Source: Deltaproteobacteria bacterium (lineage in GTDB: Bacteria > Desulfobacterota > Desulfuromonadia > Desulfuromonadales > Geopsychrobacteraceae). From it: 64,000 bases of DNA. The stretch is taken from NCBI GenBank assembly GCA_024279255.1, contig JAJRRT010000097.1, positions 1 to 64,000 on the forward strand, given 5' to 3'. The stretch's first letter is position 1, and every line of letters begins with the position of its first letter. The notes under the pieces are model-generated. The model worked only from the letters and a program-made list of their open reading frames with translations, was not told where the DNA came from and made no database searches. The translations under genes and the position numbers were made by a program. Below, piece by piece: positions 27,495 through 35,142 of the stretch.

Positions 27495-27633
27495 GGCAAC
27501 ATTCCTTCGAGAATTATTACAATTTTACGGAATTTTAGCTCAGATGTAAGATTCTGAAAAGAGCTTGATGGTATTCTCTGTGCGACCATAGCCACAAATT
27601 GCAATGCCTGTCGAAATCCACATGGGGGAATCA

Positions 27634-28500
27634 ATGAATTTTGAAAAGCTCAACAGGAAATCCAATGCCCTGGCACAAATCGTCTTGCTCTTATTCTGCT
27701 ATCTGCTGCTGACTGAACAGAGCGGTGCAACAGAACCGATGTTGCCGCGAGTATACCGTGAACAGGCAGATATCAGCGGATGGTTAATGAGCGAAAAACT
27801 CGACGGTGTGCGTGGTCACTGGGATGGCAAACGTCTGCTCTCCAAAAATGGAAAAATCCTTTTCCCACCATCAGAATTTACAGCACAGCTCCCAAAGTTC
27901 GCGCTGGAAGGTGAGCTCTGGGGCGGGCGTGGCACTTTCGAACAAACCGTATCAATCGTTACAAAGCGGCAACCACATACCGGTTGGCTACAGCTTAAAT
28001 TCGCTATTTTCGATGTTCCACAAACACCAGATAATTTCATCACGCGTATTGCAAAAGCCAACGCGTGGTTTACTTCGCACCCATCTGATTACGCATTCGT
28101 AATTCCACAAATCACAGTGCAGGATCAAACCGAACTACAACTGGAGCTAAAGAGAATTGAAGCTCTTGACGGTGAGGGCCTAATCGTACACAATCCAGAA
28201 GCCCTCTATAAAGCAGGCCGCAGTTCAGAGGTTCTCAAGGTTAAAAACTATCAGGATGACGAAGCGACGGTCGTTGCACATTTGACAGGGAAAGGCAGAA
28301 ATACTGGGAGGTTGGGAGCGTTACTGGTGCGACTCGAAGACGGCACCCAATTCAAAATCGGGAGTGGCTTCAGCGATCTCGAGAGGGAAAACCCACCAGA
28401 GATCGGCACACTTATCACCTTCAAATTCTATAACAAGTACCAATCAGGAATTCCAAAATTTCCATCATTTATACGAATCAGGCAAGACAAGAGCCTGTAA
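27634..28500 (+). CDS. Secreted ATP-dependent DNA ligase (Lig E-like)
   Basis: A 288-residue minimal ATP-dependent DNA ligase: a nucleotidyltransferase domain with the adenylation lysine Lys55 in MSEKLDGVRGHWDG, motif III FAIFDV, motif IV EGLIVHNPE, motif V VLKVKNY, then an OB domain ending in TFKFYNKYQSGIPKFP. A hydrophobic N-terminal segment (residues about 13-32, AQIVLLLFCYLLL) ending near SGATEP suggests export to the periplasm, as described for Lig E proteins. I chose the ATG at 27634, preceded by GGGGGAA, over ATGs at 27604 and 27622. Possible roles are periplasmic repair of incoming DNA or biofilm DNA. Confidence 0.9.
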   Translation: MNFEKLNRKSNALAQIVLLLFCYLLLTEQSGATEPMLPRVYREQADISGWLMSEKLDGVRGHWDGKRLLSKNGKILFPPSEFTAQLPKFALEGELWGGRGTFEQTVSIVTKRQPHTGWLQLKFAIFDVPQTPDNFITRIAKANAWFTSHPSDYAFVIPQITVQDQTELQLELKRIEALDGEGLIVHNPEALYKAGRSSEVLKVKNYQDDEATVVAHLTGKGRNTGRLGALLVRLEDGTQFKIGSGFSDLERENPPEIGTLITFKFYNKYQSGIPKFPSFIRIRQDKSL

Positions 28501-28534
28501 ATAAAACAACGGGCGACAGATGTATTTAAACAAC

Positions 28535-28562
28535 AACGCCCCAGCCAATCAGCCAGGGCGTT
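28535..28562 (-). terminator. Putative terminator of the small membrane protein gene
   Basis: Stem AACGCCC (28535-28541) with GGGCGTT (28556-28562). On the - strand it is followed by GTTGTTGTTT, a weak T-rich tail, and lies about 40 bases after the stop at 28601. Confidence 0.5.
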
Positions 28563-28600
28563 ACGAGGTTTATAATATTGCAACTCTATCCTTATCTAAC

Positions 28601-28786
28601 CTAACCAGCGGCCATTTGAGCAATGATCGGCCAAGCCATCAATACTGTGGTGCAGAAAAGAGTGGCACCAAGGATAACTGCCAGGAATCCGAGCCAGAGA
28701 TTTGCAAGCGGGTTGGAGGCCACTTGAGAATCAATCTGATCTTCGATTTGTACTTGAACGTTATTTACCGCATATGAATTCGTCAT
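28601..28786 (-). CDS. Small membrane protein, 61 residues
   Basis: A short ORF with a very strong ribosome site (TTAGGAGGACAGC before the ATG). Residues 1-28 are polar (NNVQVQIEDQIDSQ), and residues about 30-58 form one long or two short hydrophobic helices (LWLGFLAVILGATLFCTTV, then LMAWPII). I recognise no family. It may be a small subunit or modulator of a transporter. It follows the activator gene at 29311-30732 in the same direction. The 524-base gap before it holds repeated TGTTGCA motifs and a near-consensus sigma-54 promoter, suggesting regulated expression. Confidence 0.75.
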   Translation of the reverse strand: MTNSYAVNNVQVQIEDQIDSQVASNPLANLWLGFLAVILGATLFCTTVLMAWPIIAQMAAG

Positions 28787-28863
28787 GCTGTCCTCCTAAG
28801 CGAGTGGGGGGGGGATTTCACTTCCCGTTTTTTTTTGTTCCATGCTTCTCGCTATGTTTACAT

Positions 28864-28879
28864 TCCAAGGTTCATGCCA
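28864..28879 (-). promoter_or_regulatory. Possible sigma-54 promoter of the small membrane protein
   Basis: The - strand reads TGGCATGAACCTTGGA: good -24 element TGGCA, correct 10-base spacing, but the -12 GC is GG. The start would be about 65 bases before the ATG. The mismatch lowers confidence. Confidence 0.35.
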
Positions 28880-28977
28880 GAAATTCAATAATTCATATAT
28901 CTAACGTTAAATCCAGTAAAAACAGTAGGTTAAACGAACAAGATGATTCATAAATCATCTCGAGATATCAGAATGTT

Positions 28978-28993
28978 CGTTGCATGTGCAACG
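28978..28993. promoter_or_regulatory. 16-base dyad, candidate activator site
   Basis: CGTTGCA-TG-TGCAACG is a perfect inverted repeat, about 100 bases upstream of the candidate -24 box. Its half-site TTGCA is shared with the repeats at 29132-29168. Confidence 0.5.
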
Positions 28994-29131
28994 TCGATTT
29001 TCAACGAAAAGCCCCGCAACCCAATATATTCTTAATTAAATATGCCAAATGCGTATCTCTCTCGCTATTTATACGCACAACAAGGCGCTTTATTGCTTCA
29101 GTTTGCTAACATTAGAAACATTCATTCAGGA

Positions 29132-29168
29132 TGTTGCATTAGTCTGTTGCAGGATTTATGTTGCAACA
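29132..29168. promoter_or_regulatory. Three TGTTGCA direct repeats
   Basis: TGTTGCA occurs at 29132-29138, 29145-29151 and 29159-29165, spaced 13 and 14 bases. The third is part of the perfect palindrome TGTTGCAACA (29159-29168). The arrangement resembles a clustered enhancer for a dimeric activator. Confidence 0.5.
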
Positions 29169-29310
29169 AAGAGGGGCTTAGAAAGAAATGCTCTATACTC
29201 AGGCCTGGAAGGAATCAAGGAATATTATTTTTAAGATTCGGAACATTCTTCTGAATATGAGTGCCTACTGAGGGACCAGACTAGGATATAGAACCAGAAT
29301 CTATACTGCT

Positions 29311-30732
29311 TCAGTAATCACGCGGTCCGAAATGCAAACCGATCCCATACTTATGCAGCTTACGTGCGACAGTCGGCTGGCTCATACCAAGATAGCGGGC
29401 AATATGTTGCTGACGTGGCATACGCGCGGCGATATCGAGCAACACTTGCCGTTCAACCGATGCAAGAATCTGTACCATGCTCATCTCATCCGGCCAACGG
29501 CCAAAGAGTTCCTTGCACCCCTCATCACTGCCCGAGACGACATTTTGCGGAAGATCGTCAACATCTATCAGTTCGGTGTCAGACATCACCACCAACCGTT
29601 CGCAAACATTCATCAGCTCACGGACATTGCCTGGAAAGTGGTAACGGGTAAGACAATCAAGGGCCGCTGTGGTCAGGCGTTTACGAACTGAAGATCTGGC
29701 AGCGAATTGATCGATATAGGTCCTTATCAGTGATACCAGGCATTCCTGACGCTCGCGCAGGGCCGGAATAGTGAGTGGGATAACACTAAGGCGATAGTAA
29801 AGATCGAGACGAAAGCGACCTAGTCTGGTCATCTGTTCAAGGTTTTGATGGGTGGCGGCGAGGATGCGCACATCGATCTTACGACTCTGAGTTGCGCCGA
29901 GGCGCGTCAGCTGACCGTCTTCCAGAAACCTCAGTAGTTTGACCTGCGAGGCTGGCGGAAGCTCGGCAACTTCATCGAGAAACAGAATGCCGCCATCAGC
30001 GACCTCCAGATAACCCGGCTTGCTGCTGACTGCGCCAGTAAAGGCGCCCTTTTCGTAACCAAAGAGTTCTGCCTCGACCAGGGTTTCTGGGATGGCACCA
30101 CAGTTGATCTTGATGATCGGGCGGTCAGAACGTCGTGAGTGCTGATGAATCAGGTCGGCGATCAAACCTTTGCCGACCCCCGATTCGCCGAGCAGCAGGA
30201 CCGTTGAGTCGACCTCACTGACCTTGAGCGCCTGCTTGAGGGTTTTGACCATACAGGGGCTCTTGGCAATGATCGGTTGACTACCGAGTTGCTCCTGTTG
30301 CAACTCAAGAATCTGATGGCGAAACTGGTCGCCAAGAACCTGTTGCTCTTCGAGCTGACGCTGCAGACGATCAATCTCGGTAATATCGCGTTCGCTGACT
30401 ACGACCCTGATCAACTCACCACTATCGTCGAAAACCGGAGTCGCGGTCGAGATCAGTTTGCGGCCGAAGCGATTTTCCTGCAGCAGACTTACCTGAACTC
30501 GCTTTTTTATCGCCTCAAGCGCAGCCGAAGGGAGAATGACCAGACCTTCTCGAGCCGCTTCCAGATAATCGCGCCCGACCAACTGAGACGCTGAAGCCTG
30601 ATTGATCCGCTCCGAGGCCGGGTTAACGCGTAAGATCACTCCCTGGCCGTCACATACGAACAACCCGTCAGACGAGGAATCGATAATCGCGTCGTGCTCC
30701 CAGTTCAGTTCCTGAGACGTTCTGTCCATCAT
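29311..30732 (-). CDS. PAS-domain sigma-54-dependent activator (EBP1)
   Basis: A 473-residue enhancer-binding protein. A PAS domain lies at about residues 12-120 (IIDSSSDGLFVCDGQGVILRV). The AAA+ domain has Walker A GESGVGKG, the sigma-54 contact loop GAFTGA and Walker B GGILFLDEV. The C-terminal helix-turn-helix is IARYLGMSQPTVARKLHKYG, close to the TyrR/PrdR-like type. There is no receiver domain, so it likely senses a small molecule through PAS. AGGAGGG abuts the first ATG, so the second ATG (30729) may be the real start. It ends the liv-uspA gene run and is paralogous to the activator at 39227-40630. Confidence 0.93.
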   Translation of the reverse strand: MMDRTSQELNWEHDAIIDSSSDGLFVCDGQGVILRVNPASERINQASASQLVGRDYLEAAREGLVILPSAALEAIKKRVQVSLLQENRFGRKLISTATPVFDDSGELIRVVVSERDITEIDRLQRQLEEQQVLGDQFRHQILELQQEQLGSQPIIAKSPCMVKTLKQALKVSEVDSTVLLLGESGVGKGLIADLIHQHSRRSDRPIIKINCGAIPETLVEAELFGYEKGAFTGAVSSKPGYLEVADGGILFLDEVAELPPASQVKLLRFLEDGQLTRLGATQSRKIDVRILAATHQNLEQMTRLGRFRLDLYYRLSVIPLTIPALRERQECLVSLIRTYIDQFAARSSVRKRLTTAALDCLTRYHFPGNVRELMNVCERLVVMSDTELIDVDDLPQNVVSGSDEGCKELFGRWPDEMSMVQILASVERQVLLDIAARMPRQQHIARYLGMSQPTVARKLHKYGIGLHFGPRDY

Positions 30733-30754
30733 CCCTCCTGCCCATCAGTTTACG

Positions 30755-31564
30755 CTAATGTGACATCAAGATCGGCACAGTCATCATCTTCAGCAGCTGA
30801 GTCCCGACCTCGCCGAGGGTCTGATGACCGCGGCGCGATCGTGAGAAAGCACCCATTACCAGCAAATCGATCCCCTCATCGGCACAACGGTTGAGCAGTA
30901 TATCACCGACGCTCAGCTCACCGGCGCTGAGCTTTTCGGAGGAGATCGGCAACCCATAGCGTTGCAAGTGCTCGCAGATATCGGCATCATGGACGCTATA
31001 GGCCTCATCGCCGTGGCGCCCCTGGATGCTGATCACCCGCACCGAGTCAGCATGGCGCAACAGTGGCAGGGCATCGTGCAAAGCACGGCTCGATTCCGGC
31101 CCACCACGCCAGGCGAGCATGGTCCGTTTACCAAGGGTCTTGTACTCACCGGCATAGGGTACGACCAGTACCGGCCGGCCGGAGCCGAGGATCGCTTTTT
31201 CGGGCAGAGTGGGAGGGATGGTCCGATCGGGGGCATCGAAATCGGTCTGACTAACGACCAGCAGGTCATGATAGTGACCATACAGGTTCAGGGCATTCGG
31301 CAGATCGAGGCCAGACATGACCGTATCGACACAGATCCATTCCATCTCAAGGCCAGCCTGCTCAACCGCCCGCTCAAAATGGCCTTTCGCCTCAGCAGCC
31401 AACTCCTGCGGCGGATGATGATGCGGTGCGTAATATGGGTGCGAAATTACATAGAGACCACTCAACCGTGCGTCCTGCTGTTTGGCCAGCTGAATGGCGA
31501 CGGCCAGCCGTGAAGCGCATGTCGGGCGATTGTCGATATGAACCAGAATGTCTTTGAGATTCAT
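30755..31564 (-). CDS. Tandem-domain universal stress protein
   Basis: A 269-residue protein made of two UspA domains. The first opens with KDILVHIDNRPTCASRLAVAIQLA and the second with RTMLAWRGGPESSRALHDALPLL. The C-terminus has LLVMGAFSRSRRGHQTLGEVGTQLLKMMTVPILMSH, close to the usual ATP-binding G-x2-G-x9-G pattern but altered. Universal stress proteins next to transporters often modulate transport. It sits between livF and the EBP1 gene, 22 bases before the latter and in the same direction, so it belongs to the same transcription unit. Confidence 0.92.
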   Translation of the reverse strand: MNLKDILVHIDNRPTCASRLAVAIQLAKQQDARLSGLYVISHPYYAPHHHPPQELAAEAKGHFERAVEQAGLEMEWICVDTVMSGLDLPNALNLYGHYHDLLVVSQTDFDAPDRTIPPTLPEKAILGSGRPVLVVPYAGEYKTLGKRTMLAWRGGPESSRALHDALPLLRHADSVRVISIQGRHGDEAYSVHDADICEHLQRYGLPISSEKLSAGELSVGDILLNRCADEGIDLLVMGAFSRSRRGHQTLGEVGTQLLKMMTVPILMSH

Positions 31565-31593
31565 TACTCTACTCCCTCTGACCAGTCTTATGA

Positions 31594-32310
31594 TTAGTGC
31601 TTCTTCCCTAGATAGGCTTCCTGAATCTTCTCCGAGGCCAGCAGCTCGGCCGATGTCCCCGAGAGGGCGATAGTGCCGACGTCGAGTACGTAACCGCGAT
31701 CAGCCAGCTTGAGCGCCGCCTTGGCGTTCTGTTCCACCAAGAGCACGGTGACTCCACTTTTAGCGATCGCCTTGATCTGCTTGAAGATCGCCTTGACCAG
31801 AATCGGCGCGATACCCAGCGAGGGTTCGTCGAGCAGGAGCATTTCCGGTTTACTCATCAACGCACGTCCGATAGCGAGCATCTGCTGCTCCCCACCTGAG
31901 AGGGTACCGGCCAACTGCTTGCGCCGTTCCTTGAGACGCGGGAAGAGCTGGTAGACCCAGTCGAGCACCTCGCGATCCAGCTTACTCTGCGAATAGGCCC
32001 CGAGCATCAGGTTCTCTTCAACCGTCAGGACACCAAACACCCGGCGCCCCTCGGGGGAATGACTAATCCCGAGTTTGACAATCTTGTGTGCCGGCACCTG
32101 AGTCAACTCCTGGCCCTTGAACTGAATAGACCCGGCCTTGGCCTTGAGCAGCTGACTGATGGTGCGCATGGTGGTGGTCTTACCGGCGCCGTTGGCACCG
32201 AGAATGGTGACAATCTCTCCTTTATGCACCTCGAGCGAGATCCCCTTGATGGCGGCGATACTGCCGTAGGAGACCTCAAGGTCCTTGATTTCAAACAACA
32301 GATCACTCAT
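31594..32310 (-). CDS. livF: Branched-chain-type amino acid ABC transporter ATPase
   Basis: ATPase subunit of the LivF type, 238 residues, matching E. coli LivF in length. Walker A is GANGAGKTT, the signature is LSGGEQQML, and Walker B is LLLDEPSLGIAP. The short LivF form ends in IQEAYLGKK. I chose the ATG at 32310, overlapping the end of livG, because GAGG lies 9 bases upstream; a GTG at 32325 is also in frame. It pairs with LivG to power a HAAT-family importer whose substrate may be branched-chain amino acids, proline or another amino acid. Confidence 0.95.
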   Translation of the reverse strand: MSDLLFEIKDLEVSYGSIAAIKGISLEVHKGEIVTILGANGAGKTTTMRTISQLLKAKAGSIQFKGQELTQVPAHKIVKLGISHSPEGRRVFGVLTVEENLMLGAYSQSKLDREVLDWVYQLFPRLKERRKQLAGTLSGGEQQMLAIGRALMSKPEMLLLDEPSLGIAPILVKAIFKQIKAIAKSGVTVLLVEQNAKAALKLADRGYVLDVGTIALSGTSAELLASEKIQEAYLGKKH

Positions 32311-33082
32311 CGTCGTCATCCTCACTTCCCAGGTAGGCCTCGATGACCGCAGGGTCTTTCTGGATTTCTGCTGGCGTGCCTTCAGCGATTTTCTTACCGA
32401 AGTTGATCACCGTCAGATAGTCGGTGACCTCCATGACCATATCCATGTCGTGCTCAATCAACAGCACCGTGACCCCCTTATCACGGATTTTGAAGATCGT
32501 TTCGAGCAGCCCCAGGGTCTCATTGTCGTTGAGACCAGCAGCCGGCTCATCGAGAATCAGCAAGGTCGGATCGACCGCCATCGCCCTGGCCATCTCGATC
32601 CGACGTTGGATGCCGTAAGGCAGACTGCCGACCGGGGTAGCGGCAAACTCGCCGAGGTTGAAGAAGTCAAGTTGCTCCTCGACCTTGTGCCAGTTATCCA
32701 GCTCGTCTCGTTTCGAGCCCGGGGTGTAGAAGATACCGTGCCACAGCTTCTGACTGCTCCTGATGTGACGGCCACTCATGATATTTTCGGCGACCGACAT
32801 CTGGCTGAACAAGCGGATAGTCTGAAAGGTGCGCACGATACCGCGATCGACAATCTGGTAGGGGGTCATGCCGCGAATCTCTTCACCGCGCCAATTGACC
32901 GAGCCCTCTTCCGATTTATAAATGCCGGTAATACAGTTGAAGACCGTAGTCTTGCCGGCACCGTTGGGACCGATAATCCCATAGATCTGGCCAGATTCGA
33001 CCTTGAAACTTAGGGCATCGACGGCTGTCAGCCCCCCGAAACGCTTGGTGACGTCGGTCAGGATAAGTTGGTTATTCGACAT
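32303..33082 (-). CDS. livG: Branched-chain-type amino acid ABC transporter ATPase
   Basis: ATPase subunit of the LivG type, 259 residues. Walker A is GPNGAGKTT, Walker B is LLILDEPAAGLND, and the H-loop is VLLIEHDMDMVM. The LivG-specific insert and the C-terminal YLGSEDDDDE are present. The start overlaps the end of livM by 11 bases and the stop overlaps the livF start, so translation is coupled through the operon. Position and form match the canonical livKHMGF order. Confidence 0.96.
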   Translation of the reverse strand: MSNNQLILTDVTKRFGGLTAVDALSFKVESGQIYGIIGPNGAGKTTVFNCITGIYKSEEGSVNWRGEEIRGMTPYQIVDRGIVRTFQTIRLFSQMSVAENIMSGRHIRSSQKLWHGIFYTPGSKRDELDNWHKVEEQLDFFNLGEFAATPVGSLPYGIQRRIEMARAMAVDPTLLILDEPAAGLNDNETLGLLETIFKIRDKGVTVLLIEHDMDMVMEVTDYLTVINFGKKIAEGTPAEIQKDPAVIEAYLGSEDDDDE

Positions 33083-34028
33083 GGCTGCCTCCCTTGATCA
33101 AAAACTTGGGGATCTTGCCAAAGGTCGCCGGGACAATGCCACGCGGGCGCAGGATCATTGCCGCGATCATCGCAAAACCGAAGATGAGGTAACGCCAGGT
33201 AGCAAACTCGCGGAAGATCTCCGGTAGCACAAACATCACAAACACACCGAGCAGAATGCCCGGGACAGAAGAACCACCGATCAGCACGATACTAAAAAAG
33301 AGGACCGACTGGATAAACTCAAAGGCCTCGGGGCTGACTGCCGAATATTGGGTGGCAAAGACGGTCCCAGCCAATCCGGCAATCCCGGCACCAATACTGA
33401 AGGCAAAAATTTTGTAAATACGAGTATTGATGCCGATACTCTCGGCGGCCAGCTGATCTTCGCGCAAATAGTGCATGGCACGACCGGTTTTGCTACCTGC
33501 CAGGTTACGCATCAGCCAGAGAGTCAGTAGCAGTACAATAAAGGCAAAGTAGTAGACCGCAACCTGGCTCATCAGGTCGAAGCCCAGAAAGCTCAAGGAA
33601 TCAAGGCCGAAGATACCGTTAGGACCGCCGGTGACCCCGCCAAGGTTGTTCTGCAACACCTGTACAAAGACGATGTTAAAGCCGATGGTCACCACCAGCA
33701 GGTAATCACCACGTAAGTGGACAATCGGTCCAGCCAACAGCGCACCAAAAATCGCCGGGATAAGGATCGCCAGCGGGATAGTGGCGATGATCGACCAACC
33801 GAATTCATTGTTGAGGATTGCGGTTGTATAGGCTCCCATGCCGAAGAAGAGCGCCTGACCCATATTGAACATGCCACACTTACCAAGGATAATATCCTGT
33901 GACAGTGCCACGACAGTAAAGATCAGGAAAGTGATTGCCACCGCCTGCCAACGATCGTCAAGCAGATGCGGGAGCACTGCCATCACCGCGAAGAAGATCG
34001 GGTAACCGAATTTCTGCATCTCTTTCAT
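33072..34028 (-). CDS. livM: Branched-chain-type amino acid ABC permease
   Basis: Inner-membrane permease of the LivM type, 318 residues with about nine hydrophobic helices. The cytoplasmic coupling loop is LREDQLAAESIGINTRIYKIFAF, the EAA-like ABC contact. ILGKCGMFNMGQALFFGMGAYT is the conserved early block. The start overlaps the livH stop by one base (TGATG). It forms a heterodimer with LivH. Confidence 0.96.
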   Translation of the reverse strand: MKEMQKFGYPIFFAVMAVLPHLLDDRWQAVAITFLIFTVVALSQDIILGKCGMFNMGQALFFGMGAYTTAILNNEFGWSIIATIPLAILIPAIFGALLAGPIVHLRGDYLLVVTIGFNIVFVQVLQNNLGGVTGGPNGIFGLDSLSFLGFDLMSQVAVYYFAFIVLLLTLWLMRNLAGSKTGRAMHYLREDQLAAESIGINTRIYKIFAFSIGAGIAGLAGTVFATQYSAVSPEAFEFIQSVLFFSIVLIGGSSVPGILLGVFVMFVLPEIFREFATWRYLIFGFAMIAAMILRPRGIVPATFGKIPKFLIKGGSHVE

Positions 34029-34924
34029 CAGACTTTCTCCGCAACCCGCTCACCGAGAATACCGGTGGGGCGAACAATCAAGATTAAAATCAGCAGGATA
34101 AAAGTGAAAGCATCGGCCCAGGTGCTCGAAACATAGCCTTCGATGAAAGCCTTGAACAGACCAAGCAGCATGCCACCGAGCATCGCCCCGGGGATATTGC
34201 CAATGCCGCCAAGGATCGCGGCTATAAAGGCATAGAGCCCATACTGCCAACCCATATTAAAGGTGATGCCTCGGTAATAAAGGCCGATAAACAGTCCACC
34301 GACCGCACCAAGAGAAGAACCGATGATGAAGATCAGGGCGATGATACTGTTAACGTTGATCCCCATCAGGCGCGCCGCATCCTGATCGATAGAACTTGCA
34401 CGGATCGCTGCGCCAATGCGGGTCTTTTCTACGAACAAATACAGCGCAACCATCAACACCAGCGAGAGCGCCAGAATAATCACCTGAATCAAACTGATCA
34501 CCACGCCACCGAAATCCCAGTAGACCTGCGGGATCAGTTCAGGGAAGATGCGCATGCGCGGCCCCCAGATCAACATAATGCCATTCTGGATGACCAGCGA
34601 GGCCCCCAAGGCCGAAACCACCGCAGACAACCTCGGTGCTTCGCGTAAAGGACGATAGGCGACCCGCTCGAGGATAATGCCGACACAGGCCATGCACGCC
34701 GCTGAGAGCAGGAAGATAGTGATGACCGCAATGAGCGTGGCTGCCTGGCCCATCACCTGAGTATAGATGGTCAGACCGACAAAGGCTGAGGCCGCGACCA
34801 TATCACCATGAGCGAAGTTGATCAGGCGCATGACGCCATAGACCATGGTGTAGCCGAGCGCAACCAGGGCAAACATGCTTCCGATGGTCAGGCCGTTAGC
34901 TAACTGTTGTAGAAAAATGTCCAT
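34028..34924 (-). CDS. livH: Branched-chain-type amino acid ABC permease
   Basis: Inner-membrane permease of the LivH type, 298 residues and about eight helices. It begins with the conserved LQQLANGLTIGSMFALVALGYTMVYGV and LINFAHGDM blocks; the coupling loop is IRASSIDQDAARLMGINVN. I chose the ATG at 34924, preceded by GGAGAGAG, over an upstream in-frame start at 34960. The leader between livK and livH is about 220 bases and holds a terminator and another stem-loop, so livH to livF are probably expressed less than livK. Confidence 0.95.
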   Translation of the reverse strand: MDIFLQQLANGLTIGSMFALVALGYTMVYGVMRLINFAHGDMVAASAFVGLTIYTQVMGQAATLIAVITIFLLSAACMACVGIILERVAYRPLREAPRLSAVVSALGASLVIQNGIMLIWGPRMRIFPELIPQVYWDFGGVVISLIQVIILALSLVLMVALYLFVEKTRIGAAIRASSIDQDAARLMGINVNSIIALIFIIGSSLGAVGGLFIGLYYRGITFNMGWQYGLYAFIAAILGGIGNIPGAMLGGMLLGLFKAFIEGYVSSTWADAFTFILLILILIVRPTGILGERVAEKV

Positions 34925-34973
34925 AAAAACTCTCTCCGGTGTTGATGAGCAAGCTGCCAATCAAACGCCAGGG

Positions 34974-34991
34974 GAGGACATCTCTGTCCTC
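34974..34991. promoter_or_regulatory. Stem-loop in the livH leader
   Basis: GAGGACA (34974-34980) pairs with TGTCCTC (34985-34991) over a 4-base loop. It has no T run, so it is more likely an mRNA stability element than a terminator. Confidence 0.4.
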
Positions 34992-35083
34992 TCCTCGCGC
35001 TTGAGGGGCAGGTTTCCCTAAGGACGGCCTTTCGGGAGCCCCTAGATCCTATTTATTATCTAGCCGTTTACGTTTTTGGGCTC

Positions 35084-35121
35084 AAAAAAAAGGGCGGGAA
35101 GAGTGAATATCTCCCCCGCCC
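35084..35121 (-). terminator. Intrinsic terminator after livK
   Basis: On the - strand GGGCGGG (35115-35121) pairs with CCCGCCC (35092-35098), followed by T8 (35084-35091). It lies inside the liv operon, 22 bases after the livK stop, so it should let only part of transcription continue into livHMGF. Confidence 0.88.
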
Positions 35122-35142
35122 CCCGGAATAACTCAGGTGTTC

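Larger units (their letters stand above)
28787..29310. other. Long regulatory-looking intergenic region
   Basis: 524 bases without a convincing gene, although short + strand ORFs exist. It holds a G9 run (28806-28814), a T9 run (28828-28836), a near-consensus sigma-54 promoter (28864-28879), a 16-base dyad (28978-28993) and three TGTTGCA repeats (29132-29168). Confidence 0.65.

Noticed and set aside
28520-28777. 85-residue + strand ORF opposite the small membrane protein
   Set aside because: It has no ribosome site, and the - strand ORF has a strong one plus a membrane-protein pattern.
29042-29254. Overlapping short + strand ORFs in the 28.8-29.3 kb gap
   Set aside because: No ribosome site and no recognisable motif. 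They lie over the TGTTGCA repeats and look like chance frames in regulatory DNA.
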